Assembly: GCA_014898425.1 (NCBI GenBank)
Contig: RCSZ01000010.1
Span: 682,001 to 746,000 of the forward strand
Origin: Botryotinia globosa
Lineage: Eukaryota; Ascomycota; Leotiomycetes; Helotiales; Sclerotiniaceae
DNA length: 64,000 bases
Direction: 5' to 3'
Of the stretch, positions 24,240 to 34,526 are shown piece after piece. A model generated the notes under the pieces. That model made no database searches and was not told the DNA's origin. It saw nothing but the letters and a program-made list of their open reading frames with translations. The translations under genes and the position numbers were made by a program. The first letter of the stretch is position 1. Each line of letters starts with the position of its first letter.

Positions 24240-24475
24240 AAGATGGGATATAAAATAGGATATAAAATAGAATATGAGATAGAATATAAAATAGAATATA
24301 AAATAGAATATAAAATAGAATATAAGATAGAATATAAGATAGAATATAAGATAGAATATAATATAGAATATGAGATAGAATATAAGATAGAATATGAGAT
24401 AGAATATAAGATAGAATATGAGATAGAATATAAGATAGAATATAAGATAGAATATGAGATAGAATATAGAAATCG
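24240..24475. repeat. Decamer array (ATAGAATATA)n
   Basis: About 23 units of ATAGAATATA/ATAGAATATG, grading out of the TGGGA array. Confidence 0.93.
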
Positions 24476-25017
24476 AAAGAATAAAGTGATAAGTAAAAGA
24501 GAATAAGTAAAAGAAGAATATAAAAATCGAGAGGGCAAAGTGATTGTATGAGGAGGGAGATGTAATATTATATTATATAATTTAATAAAGGGCTTTTAGA
24601 TTATTGAATTATAAATTTTAGGAGAATTGAGGGGAATGTTTACATGAGTATGTTTGAATGGAGAGGGGAAAGGGATGAGAAGTAATGGAATGGAATAGAA
24701 AGGAAATTAAGGATTTGATTTCTTTTTTTTGACTTTCTTTTTGAGGGGGAATGAGTAGGGGAATGAGAAGGGAGAAATAAAACGAAAGAGAGATGAAATT
24801 GTAATGATAGGTAGATATTGAGAGGTTGTAGGATATAGCGTAGAGTATATGATGGGATTTAGAATAATATCTAAAAATCAAAATATCATTTGTTTTTTCG
24901 AATGGAGTTGTAAATGGGGAATTGAATGGTTAGAGGGAGGAGCGAGGAGGGAGGACTGGGGATGGGGATGAATTTGAGTATTTGTAGTGATTTTTAGAGA
25001 GTTGAGGATGGGGAAGT
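24476..25017. other. Spacer, no gene seen
   Basis: Purine-biased, AT-rich sequence; no supported coding region. Confidence 0.5.
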
Positions 25018-25110
25018 TGGATTGGAGGGGGTGAGTTGGAGGGGGTGAGTTGGAGGGGGTGAGTTGGAGGGGGTGAGTTGGAGGGGGTGAGTTGGAGGGG
25101 GGTGAGTTGG
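25018..25110. repeat. Tandem 14-mer (GGAGGGGGTGAGTT)n
   Basis: About six and a half G-rich copies. The runs of five G could allow quadruplex formation, which is speculative. Confidence 0.92.
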
Positions 25111-26257
25111 TGGGATAGATGGGTTAAATGAATTATTATGTAAATAGAAGAAAGTAATGAGTATAAGTAGATATTAAAGGTTTTAATTTATGAGAAGATT
25201 TTTGATAAATTGGAAATTGAAGGAGTGATAAAGAGTAATACATAATAATAAGTAGTAATAAATAATCATGAGGAGTTTAATTATATATAATATAGGAATT
25301 TTATAGTTTATGAGAGAATAAAATGGATTTGAGGATGTGGAAAAGAAGATTCACTGATAGGTATCTATTTTGGATTATTGAGAGCTTTGTTGAGAGATGA
25401 GTAGAATGCTGAGTATGAACATCTGGTTACTTGAGATAGTAAGTTGTCTGCTGTGCTATTAGTTGTGTATTGTGCCGTGAAGGAAGAGATGAAGGAGATA
25501 TGGGGAGAGATGAGGATGATGATGAAGCGTTGTTTTAGTGTCTAGGTATTTAGAGTTTAGCAAATAAAAAGAGAATATCGTATAAATGAGTATAAGTATC
25601 AAGTTCATAGAGTAGATATGTAATAGAATTTGATTGTTGATAATAGAATCTCGCTGGTTTACTGTATCAGCTTGTGGGGGGGAGATGAGTGATTCTCGAG
25701 ATAGTAGGTATCTTGTAATTGAAGACGTTGGGTATGGCTTTGTTGAACTAATGATCTGAGTATCTGAGTATGTGAGTTTATGCAGGTGTTGTAATCGCTG
25801 CGGTACTCAAATCTTGAGTTGAATATATGGATAGAGAAAATGAGGGAGTGAGAAGTGAATAGGATTAGGAAAAGTATTCCCTTGAAGTCACTTCAAGCAG
25901 AAGGTTTGAAACAAATCGAGGGTTAGAAATTAAGCGAAATGTAAGTTCCCTCTCTATAAACCCCTACAAGTTATCTAGATTGGAAAACATTGATATTTGT
26001 TTCCAACCAAAAGGTTGAGACGAGGTTTTGGTGATTGGAGATTTGGCTTTATATCGTTGATATCTGGTTTTGTTGAGGTGGGAAGTGGAGGTTGATGCAT
26101 CGATGAGTGATGAGATATTAGGGAGTTTCGTTTTGTAGCAAAGGTTAAGAAAATTAACTAGCGTCGATAATGGAAGTGGAAAATGACAGTATGGATATTT
26201 TAATGTATTTTGAATTTTATATTTTATCGAACGTGACATTTGAATATAGTTATACTT
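25111..26257. other. Intergenic, no gene seen
   Basis: AT-rich DNA with a residual purine bias that fades toward 26000. The minus-strand frame 25964..26335 has no recognisable content. Confidence 0.5.
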
Positions 26258-26710
26258 ACACCAGAGGGTAATATACAGACTCACGGGATAATGTGATAAA
26301 AAGTATAATTCTACACTCAAATTCATCAACTTCAAAAATCAATAAAATTTTAAACTTCTATTTAATATCATTTAAACCAAAACAAATAATCTTTAAATAT
26401 AATAATTATATAAAATTGAAAGATTGAATTTTTTTTAAATTGAGTTTTAAAAGTTAGTAGTATGTTTTTCTATAAAAAAATTAGTATGTTATTATATACT
26501 TAATTATATAAACTTTAATTTCTATTTTATTACTATAATATTTTTTATTGAGAATTCTTATGTTTTAAAGCTATAATTCTTAGTTTCAAACAAAAATACG
26601 TCTAAAAACATTAATTATTTAATATTTTCATTGAATTATTAGAATCGCTTTTTTAATATGAAATTATACTTTCTTTTTAAATACCCTGTGAGTCTGTACA
26701 CCCACTGGTA
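26258..26710. mobile_element. Candidate MITE with ~30-bp imperfect terminal inverted repeats
   Basis: The left arm at 26258..26290 (ACCAGAGGGT...TACAGACTCACGGG) matches the reverse complement of the right arm at 26681..26710 (CCTGTGAGTCTGTA...CACTGGT). The shared core TACAGACTCAC is 11 bases and identical. The 390 bases between are very AT-rich and contain no coding frame. Size and structure fit a non-autonomous DNA transposon. I cannot fix the target-site duplication; TA dinucleotides are near both ends but not cleanly placed. Confidence 0.55.
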
Positions 26711-27395
26711 TTGTATTTGATATTTCTTCTTCATAGTTAATAGTATTCAAGATATAATAATACATCTAAATAGTGAAATGATATATTTTTGAACTTCTCA
26801 TCAAATTTCCCACATCAAAAATCTCTTTCGTTTCTAACTTTGCGATTCTTAAGCGAGTTTGAGTGTCGTGGCTTCTCTTTCCTTTGTTTCTTCACGTTTA
26901 ATAATTGTTGAGAGTATATATTGCGTCTGCAAGTATCTTTAAAAATCATATGATGAGAAGAAAAGTGTCTTGTGCGAATGAATGGTATAAGTAACAAGTG
27001 TTGGTATGTATAACGAAATATCTACTATGTAGGTGCAAAGTCACGTGTAGTAATCAGCTTTAATATGGATGATGAGTGAGTATCAATACATTACATGACA
27101 TTTCAATATGATTTCTTGACTAGATATACCAGCGTATACCAGCTAGATGGCCACAAACTGGAGAAATCATTCTCATTGAGTCCAATCACGCGTTCGATAA
27201 ACATCATATTTGACTGGCATATTGCGTCTAATGTCAAAAAACTCGATCCAAATGGGCCCTCGGTGCTGTTGAGGGATTTTGATTAAGAGATGGAATCTTG
27301 TCGGGAGAGACAGGTAGGCTGGATTGCGGTTGATAATTGCTGAAGGCTTTACAAGTATTTGATTCTCTGAGTTATTGTTACTGGTATTGTTGTGA
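26711..27395. other. Spacer between two inverted-repeat elements
   Basis: No gene is supported; the frames at 26815..26997 and 27095..27286 are short and featureless. Confidence 0.45.
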
Positions 27396-27397
27396 TA

Positions 27398-28223
27398 AGT
27401 CAACCACCCTATTTTCGGGCCACCCCTATTTCGGGCCACTCTTTTACACCAAAAATCACTTTTTTAATCTATTAATATTTCTATTAATATTGAATATAAT
27501 TCAATAAAAATTTAAACATATATAATTCAAATCATTCTGAATCTGTTTTGAAATTTTTAGATTTTTAGGATTTTTCTGGATCGATTTCTAAAGCTTTGAA
27601 ATATTGATTTTTAATTATATATAAATTATATATAAATTATATATAAATCTAAAATTTTATAAAATCTATAATAACTTTTAAGGAAAAATAATTAAAAATA
27701 AATTATAAATTTTTATTATAAATTTATAAAAGATTTAATTTAATTTTTTTTAAAAAAGTGAAAAATTTCTTATAAATAAATATTTAAAAGGATATCTTCA
27801 AAATTACAAGGATTATTTATACTACTCTTAACTCACTATATATTATATCTCTATATTTATTCATTTTTTTAATTTTTTCTTTGAATTTCTATATAAATTC
27901 AGATTTGAATTTTTCAAAAAAATATATAATTTTCTTTTAATAATTATTGTGAAAAAGTTATTAAAGATTTTATAAAATTTTAAATTTGTATATAATTTAT
28001 ATATAAATTAAAAATCAATATTTTGAAGCTCTAAAAATCGATCCAGAAAAATCCTAAAATTCTAAATTTTTAATATAAGCTTAGAATAGCTTAAATTATA
28101 TAAATCTAAATTTTTATTAAATTATATTCAATATTGATAGAGATATTAATAGATCAAAAAAGTGATTTTTGGTGTAAAAGGGTGGCCCGAAAGAGGGGTG
28201 GCCCGAAAGTAGGGTGGTCGACT
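27398..28223. mobile_element. Long-arm inverted-repeat element (MITE/foldback), TA-flanked
   Basis: The ends are AGTCAACCACCCTATTTT... at 27398 and ...GGTGGCCCGAAAGTAGGGTGGTCGACT ending at 28223, inverted copies of each other. TA lies directly outside both (27396-27397 and 28224-28225), as expected of Tc1/mariner-type insertion. The first 32 bases of each arm hold two tandem copies of a CTATTTCGGGCCACC-like unit, a plausible double transposase-binding site. The inverted similarity continues through an AT-rich interior: left arm to about 27685, right arm from about 27950. Matching blocks include ACACCAAAAATCACTTTTTT and GGATTTTTCTGGATCGATTT. Only about 265 bases in the middle are unpaired. There is no coding capacity, so it would need a transposase from elsewhere. 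Confidence 0.85.
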
Positions 28224-28437
28224 TAATGATTTCAATATTTTTGTTGGACCTCTATTTATCTTTCTATATTTCACGAATAATAAGTATGAATAAGACGACC
28301 GTGACAACACCAAAGAACCCTTCTATATTCCATGTTCCGCCTATCTAGATGAAAAATTGTCAAAGCAGAATACGACTAAAAATCAGACTAAGTACAACGG
28401 GATGCTTTTCTTCATAATCAGAATGCGTTCTTTTTCC

Positions 28438-28797
28438 TTACTTTGTAAACGACTCTCCATAAATCTTGTTAATAGAGTCCCAAAGGTCTTTAGCCGTCGT
28501 TTTGTCCATGAATCTTCCGACTAAATCGTCGCTAATTATAGATTTAACAACTCCTAATGCCTTACTCTCGTTTAGGTGATGTTCAGAGAGGTCATCATCA
28601 TATTTAATAGCCAATTCGTGTGAAAGAAATTCTCCTTTTGAATTTGTATAGAGAGCTCTATTTGGTGGTGCTCTTTTACCATTAATATAAGTCATAAAAC
28701 CATTAAGTTCGAGGTATATTTCCGCTCTGAGTTTCCATTCGATATAATTAGATCTACCTTTTAAAGGTTCAGGTATAAAAGAGATTTCAGAGTTCAT
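28438..28797 (-). pseudogene. Ty1/copia gag N-terminal fragment
   Basis: A 119-codon frame starting at 28797 reads like the N-terminal part of a copia-type gag polyprotein. It contains LKGRSNYIEWKLRAEIYL, the typical GxxNYxxWxxxMxxxL start, then a DDLVGRFMDKTTAKDLWDSI block like the xAxxxWxxL motif. It ends at a TAA at 28438 without the zinc knuckle or any pol sequence. The next 210 bases lead straight to the inverted-repeat element. No LTR or tRNA primer-binding site is recognised upstream. It is most simply a relic left after deletion or nested insertion; a domesticated gag remnant is possible but unsupported. Confidence 0.75.
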
Positions 28798-30952
28798 TTT
28801 AGGCTCGTTTATGATAGACTAATTGGTTTTACAGACTTGTATATATTGATACTAGTAGTAATATATGAATGGATATAATACTATAATCAATATATAGTCG
28901 ATTTCCAAGTCCAAGAATCAAATAGACCAGCTACTTCTTAAATCAGCCCTGTACTTGATTCTATACAAACAAAGATTAAATGAGCTAGGACACCTTGATA
29001 AGAACATTGATGTATTACTCACTTCAAGTAGCTTATAGTATAGGTATATTATTGCAGGTCATGCGCTTAGCAGGGATAAGCTAGGCTAGATTGGGAATAG
29101 TACTATAATAATACTATGAGGAAAGCTTAGGCTTGTAGAATGTATACGATATAAGATTTAAATTGAAGTCAAATGATAAATATGAATCGAGTTCATTTAA
29201 GTTTGCTTGCTTTTTCAGATTTTCTTTGAAAAATATTCTAGATTTATATAATTAGTTTATAAGAAAATTCTAGTTGTTTCTATACTTATGAATCAAATCG
29301 ATTCTAATCGAAGCTTATAGAATTATTCTTTATTATAGAAATTATATACAATGAATGAATCTAATTTATTTACTAACAATCTTCTATATGATTCTATTCT
29401 ATTCTATTCTATCAAAAAACAAATTGATATAAGAATCACTATGATATAATTTTACAATATATAATTATAAGTATGTAATCAATTGATACATACTCTATTA
29501 ATAAAATCTTACTAAGTGGTTTAGTATACTCGTTCTAGAGTTTTACACCTTGTTGACTAACGATAGCAATTTTCGATGAGTTTATATACGAGTGACTTCC
29601 TCAATAGATTCGAGTGTACACGTACAGCTTTCTTACTACTAATCAAGACTTCAAATGTATGTATGAGTGCTAGATCTAAAACTGGTTTAGTAAGTTAAAT
29701 ACTAGACCTCACGGTGAATTCACAGGTAGTAAAGGTATAAAAATAACTATTTACGTATTAGCTTGAGTAGCGAATTCGACAATTATAGCTTACCTAGGTA
29801 TAATATGGAAACCATGGACGGCCTAAAGTAGTTTATCTAGCGAGTTTTGAGTTCTGGCATTGTGATAAAATCGAAGAGGAGTTGTTTTTGACATGTTGTT
29901 AAGTGTATGGAAGACTCTAGGGATTGGTGTATTATGATGATTATGACGATGATGATGATAAGAAGGGGACTTGACAACAATAATGCTCTCGCTTGTTACC
30001 GTCAAAGGCATGAACTTTAAAGAGGATTCGATCATATAATTGAGGGGTTTACCCAATATATCACCGATGTGCTCCATTAGTCTTCTAGCAGAAACCAAGT
30101 ATCTTAGGATTCTCTTGCAGATGATAGTTCAAGTGGCTTGCTCGTCTATAATGACTTGTTAGACTTAAAAAGACAGTCTTTATATAGAACCATCTTGGAT
30201 ACATCTCTACAATATATCAGATCAAATCAAGAGGCTTCTGATTATCAAGCCTCCAAATCCGTCAGAGCAAGGATCCTCGTTACGTCTTGAAATTTAACAA
30301 ATAAACCGGTATAAATTAGTCGAAAATGTCTCTCGCTATGAATCTTCAATTCCAGGGGAGAGGTAGGTGGACCGGACCCAGGATAAACTGCTTTACGAAG
30401 ATGTGGGTGGATATTTAGTGTTGGATAAGATTCACTCTTTAATGAAGATTCTTTCTGAATGATAGAGGAAAACTAGATATATCGGTTCCATATTCTCGTC
30501 GACTTGTCGTTATTGTTAGCAACCATCCTCACTAGTTATCGGTACTTTTGATCGTGATTTCCTATCCTTTGGTGTCCACAGCTTACATAGAAAGCTTCTC
30601 TACCTCAAGAACTGACTTGATCTTATCGACACAAATTGTCAGTCTTCAAAATAAGACGGTTGAACCAGCAGAATCACCGCCGATCTTTGCCAGAAGGCAT
30701 TGTCAAGTTCAAAAGAGGAACTTAGGCGATGATGTATGCAGATACCGTAGAGATTGAGACATTGCTCATCCAAAATATTACCGAGTGTTGAAGCGTACTT
30801 CACTTTCTTTGATACAGACATGAAAGCCTGCGAAGTTTCATCGAGCCAGACACCAGACTTCAATTCATCACTTCACCATTTCACTCCTGTAAAAAACATC
30901 CCAATTTGCTCATAATCATAATTCATATTTGTTACATCAACCAACTATCCCC
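28798..30952. other. AT-rich spacer, no gene seen
   Basis: Sequence to about 29560 is AT-rich and is probably transposon debris. The remainder to 30950 is closer to normal composition. Frames at 29823..30098 and 30548..30863 have no recognised content. Confidence 0.5.
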
Positions 30953-32128
30953 TCATTTATAAGTCCTATCCTTGAATCCCCCAATAACCTCCACCATCCT
31001 CGTCCCATCCTCCGCATCCTCATACAATCCCTTTGCAAGATCCGGATTCAACTGCAATCTCTGCTTCGCTCGAACCCACTCCTCCATCGTGATTTCCTTT
31101 TCAAATCTCGGTTTCACCCCCGCCTCTTTCAACACCGGCGAATCCAAAATCGGCTTCAAAACCGTATCGTTATGCGGTCTCGCAAAATATAAAAGTCCCG
31201 TCCGCTCATACTCCCACTGATCCTTGGGTGGCGCAACGACTCTATGAATAGAAGATTTGAGCCAGCCGCCAGTGAGATGCGAGATGGTGTCTGCGAGGTT
31301 GACGGTAATGGTGCCGGGTTGTGCGGATACCCACGTCCATTTTCCATCGTCGCCGAGGATTTGCAGTCCGGCGACGGGTTGACGGAAGAGGAGCGTGACG
31401 GTGCCGAGATCGGTGTGCCCGGTTGTCTGACCGTAGCCGCTGGCTTCGTGTTCTTTCGGGGTCCGCTTGTGGTAGATCATGTAGCGGAAATGGTCTTCGC
31501 TCTTCTGGTCGTAGGTGTGTTGGTTGACGAGATATTCTTCGTCTGGGAGTTGGAGAATCATGGCGAAGAGACGGAGGAGGGGAAGAACAACATTGGAATG
31601 GAGAGCTTTGGAAAAAACTTCGATCTCGGGAAGGTGAGCTTGGATGAGAGGGGGCTGAGCATATTTGCCTTTGAAATCTTTGGTGAACTTGGGAATGTTG
31701 TAGATCTCGATATTGTCTTTGACTTTTCCAACTTGATGATGGTTGTTTCGTCTCCAGCCGTTATAATCCGCATTTGCATAATCAACTTCATACTTGGCTT
31801 TTTCGTCCACGGGGAGAGTGAAGAAGTTCTTGGCGAGTGTAAATTGACGATCGACTTGATCTTGAGAAAGACCAAAGTTCTTGATATAGAAGAAACCGAC
31901 ATGATGGACAGCATGTTCAAGTTGTTTGGCGAGACGTTCTTTTCCACCTTCATTGTTGAAGTCTGAGAGGTCTAGCGTCACGAGTTCGGCCCAGGGAAGA
32001 TCTTCTTTGGTCTCAGGTGGATGCGTGTATTTTGGAAGGTGATCAAAGTCATATTGTGCTAGGTCTTGAAGAGTTTGAGTGACCTCTAGAGCCGGTGTTA
32101 CGACTGTTTCAGTTGTGCTTGTAGACAT
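30953..32128 (-). CDS. 2-oxoglutarate/Fe(II)-dependent oxygenase (isopenicillin N synthase-like)
   Basis: A single exon of 391 codons. The ATG at 32128 (MSTSTTETV) is chosen because the upstream ATG at 32173 adds an Ile/Lys-rich leader. The N-terminal DIOX_N domain includes LVTLDLSDF and HHVGFFYIKNFGL. The 2OG-Fe(II) core has the iron ligands His238 and Asp240 in GHTDLGTVTLL and His295 in SSIHRVVAPP. Arg309 (ERTGLLYFARP) sits where the RxS motif binds 2-oxoglutarate. Length and layout match fungal enzymes annotated as thymine hydroxylase-like, gibberellin-oxidase-like or flavonol-synthase-like, but the substrate cannot be read from sequence. It is cytosolic by default. It is divergent from a broken MFS transporter 811 bases away, suggesting that the pair once handled one imported compound. 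Confidence 0.9.
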   Translation of the reverse strand: MSTSTTETVVTPALEVTQTLQDLAQYDFDHLPKYTHPPETKEDLPWAELVTLDLSDFNNEGGKERLAKQLEHAVHHVGFFYIKNFGLSQDQVDRQFTLAKNFFTLPVDEKAKYEVDYANADYNGWRRNNHHQVGKVKDNIEIYNIPKFTKDFKGKYAQPPLIQAHLPEIEVFSKALHSNVVLPLLRLFAMILQLPDEEYLVNQHTYDQKSEDHFRYMIYHKRTPKEHEASGYGQTTGHTDLGTVTLLFRQPVAGLQILGDDGKWTWVSAQPGTITVNLADTISHLTGGWLKSSIHRVVAPPKDQWEYERTGLLYFARPHNDTVLKPILDSPVLKEAGVKPRFEKEITMEEWVRAKQRLQLNPDLAKGLYEDAEDGTRMVEVIGGFKDRTYK

Positions 32129-32938
32129 GATGTATGAAATCTTGCAATGAATGATGATTATGATTTCAATCAATTGGCGACTATGACATACAATTAATCG
32201 AGCTCTTAAGTATCATCCATCTCTCTATTTCCGGCAATTCGGCACAGCATCTTGTATCTCTCGTTTGTGATTATGAGATATCTCCAAAATTCGTCATCTG
32301 CTCCCCGCATGACACCATCACCAAATCGAGCGCTCAACCCCCATGAAATGACGATCACCCACCATGATTGCGACAACTAGTAGATTGATTTGTACCAGTT
32401 TCGCGTACGCTTATCAATCCATGGCATTGACAAGCTTTATTGGCGTGTTAATATCCTAAAATTCTCCGGTCCGGATAGAACACTGGAGTAATTGTGGGAT
32501 CGTCTAATCGAGGGGTTCATAATGTAACACAACGACAATTCTCCCAAATGTCACGTCAAGTAAACTAAGATACCAGACGTATCTAAAAAGTGGGATAAGT
32601 GTTCATCCACTCGCAATGCATGAATTCCAGATAGAAATGTATCCATGGAAAGGTTACGGTCAAGTCTTACGAGACTTTGGGATCAGATAAGAATGACTTC
32701 TTTGATTGGAGCGAATGCAAAATTATCAAAAGACGAATGATGTTTATTGATGTCGCAAGATCATACATATTGACCAAGCGTAATTTCTAGATCCACAAAT
32801 CCGAATGGTCGAGAATGGATTTAAGATGGCGAAGTGTTAGCGGCACATATATTTGTAAAAGCCAATCGAAACTTTTAAGCAATACCACCCAAGTTAAACC
32901 AGGACTAGAGATTATATCCCGATTAATCGAGAATAATC
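32129..32938. promoter_or_regulatory. Divergent intergenic region, oxygenase and MFS relic
   Basis: About 810 bases between two divergent starts, presumably holding both promoters. No coding frame is supported; no specific operator is recognised. Confidence 0.5.
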
Positions 32939-34526
32939 ATGTCCGAAGTCAAAGAGAAGGGTCTCGGGTCAGATATCTTACCTACAGATGTCACCTCAAC
33001 AGATGGCTCGACAACATCCCCATCTTCACATCAAAACGCCAATATCGAAGTTCCGCTCCGATCATGGGAGAAGCCCGGATTCAAAGGTTCTATCTGTCGC
33101 TTCTTTAGGAGTGTTCAAAGTTACGTCTGGGACGATCCCGACAAACCAGCTATCGAAAAATGGTTCCTCCTCAAACTCGATTTCTTCCTCCTTACCTACG
33201 GCTGTCGTGGATACTTCTGCAAGAATCTCGATCAAGCCAATGTGAACAATGCCTATGTTTCAGGCATGCAAGAAGCGATCAATATGAAAGGTAGTCAGCT
33301 GACATATATGGGAAATGTCTTTACTGCTGGCTATGTCACAAGTCAAATCCCTGCCGTCATCCTAGTTACGCATGTTCGGCCATCGATTTTGATTCCCACA
33401 CTTGGGGTTCTCTGGTCTATCTTTAGATTCTGTAGTGCGGCTGTTACTAATGTATCGCAATTGTACGCGCTGCGATTTCTCATCGGAATTTGTGGGGGGG
33501 CTTTCTTTCCTTACATCATTGATGTGATTATTCGTGGTATACGAAACAAGAGCGCGCGAAGCGTGTAACATTATTTTCCTGTACCGCAACTTTCGCCACG
33601 ATTTTCAGCGGCTATTTTCAAGCAGTAGCTTATGAATTCAAGCGGACATCTGGGTCATGCTGGATGGCAATGGTTATTCATCATCTGTGGTACCATCAGT
33701 CTTCCGGTCGGCGTCATTGAATATTTTTTCAATCCCGATTTTCCTGAAACCACTCGAGCTTTCTATCTAACGAAAGCTGAGATCGAATTAGCCAAAGAAA
33801 GACTCGTTAGCGATGGTTACAATCCACTAGGATCGTCAGCGTGGGACAAGAAAAAGCTTTTTCGAATGATGGCGCAATGGCAGTTTTGGGTCCTACCATT
33901 CGGTTATTTCTTCATCCAAGCAAGTCTTCCGTCCCAACAACCTGCATTTGCCTTATGGTTGAAAGCTAAAGACAACTCAGTCTATGATAGAGATGTTCTC
34001 CCAACAGCTCAAGCTGGTATCGGTGTAATTGTTCAAGTTGTAACCGCTATGATCTCAGATTCTAACCTCTTACACGGAACACGTTGGCCACCCATACTAG
34101 TAATGCAACTTGGAACATTCTTCAGCGCAGTCGTGCTAGCTATGTGGAGTGTACCCATCAAGCTGAAGTTCGTTGCATTTATCTTGCATATTTCTCAACC
34201 GGTGTGCCGGGGATTTGGTTTTCTTGGTATCCAGATCTGATGTCTCATGATCATGAGATGAGGGGATTCTGATCGCAACAATTAATATGTTTGGATACAT
34301 TATGCAGATATGGTACTCGGATGCGGTATGGAGAACTGAAGAAGGGCCTGCGTTTCGTCCGGGTTGGATTGCTGCAGCGACTTTTGGAGCAGCGACTGCT
34401 TTGACAGCGTTATTGACGAGATTTCTTGAGAGGAGAGATGAGAGGAAAGGAATTGGTGCTTTTGGGGCTAGATTGAACGACCTGGAAAACTCGAGAGGTG
34501 GAGGCTCGATAGAAACTTCACAATGA
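32939..34526 (+). pseudogene. MFS transporter relic (Liz1/Dal5-like anion:cation symporter family), frameshifted
   Basis: The order of the whole transporter is intact but the frame changes repeatedly. The N-terminal part (KWFLLKLDFFLLTYG, DQANVNNAYVSGM, QIPAVILVTHVRPS, RFLIGICGGAFFP) is open from ATG 32939. The first shift is at about 33535, where WYTKQERAKRVTLF continues in another frame. The second is at about 33630, before GHLGHAGWQWLFIICG. The third is at about 34185, where LAYFSTGVPGIWFSW continues off-frame. The fourth is at about 34268, before LIATINMFGYIMQIWYSD. The end is the TGA at 34524. Family members import pantothenate, allantoate, nicotinate or related anions. Small introns do not explain the breaks: no matching GT-AG pairs are seen. 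Sequencing error cannot be fully excluded. Confidence 0.8.

Noticed and set aside
24044..24538. 138-164-codon frames on both strands
   Set aside because: They run entirely through TGGGA and ATAGAATATA arrays; unit multiples avoid stops by composition, and translations are pure repeats.
28798..29300. Possible LTR and primer-binding site upstream of the gag fragment
   Set aside because: No TG...CA-bounded repeat or tRNA-complementary stretch could be found; no second LTR on the other side.
31244..31966. 240-codon plus-strand frame
   Set aside because: Antisense of the 2OG oxygenase, whose HxD...H motif proves the minus-strand frame.
32939..34526. Explaining the MFS frame breaks as introns
   Set aside because: At each break the conserved protein continues within a few bases, leaving no room for an intron and no GT-AG pair in phase.
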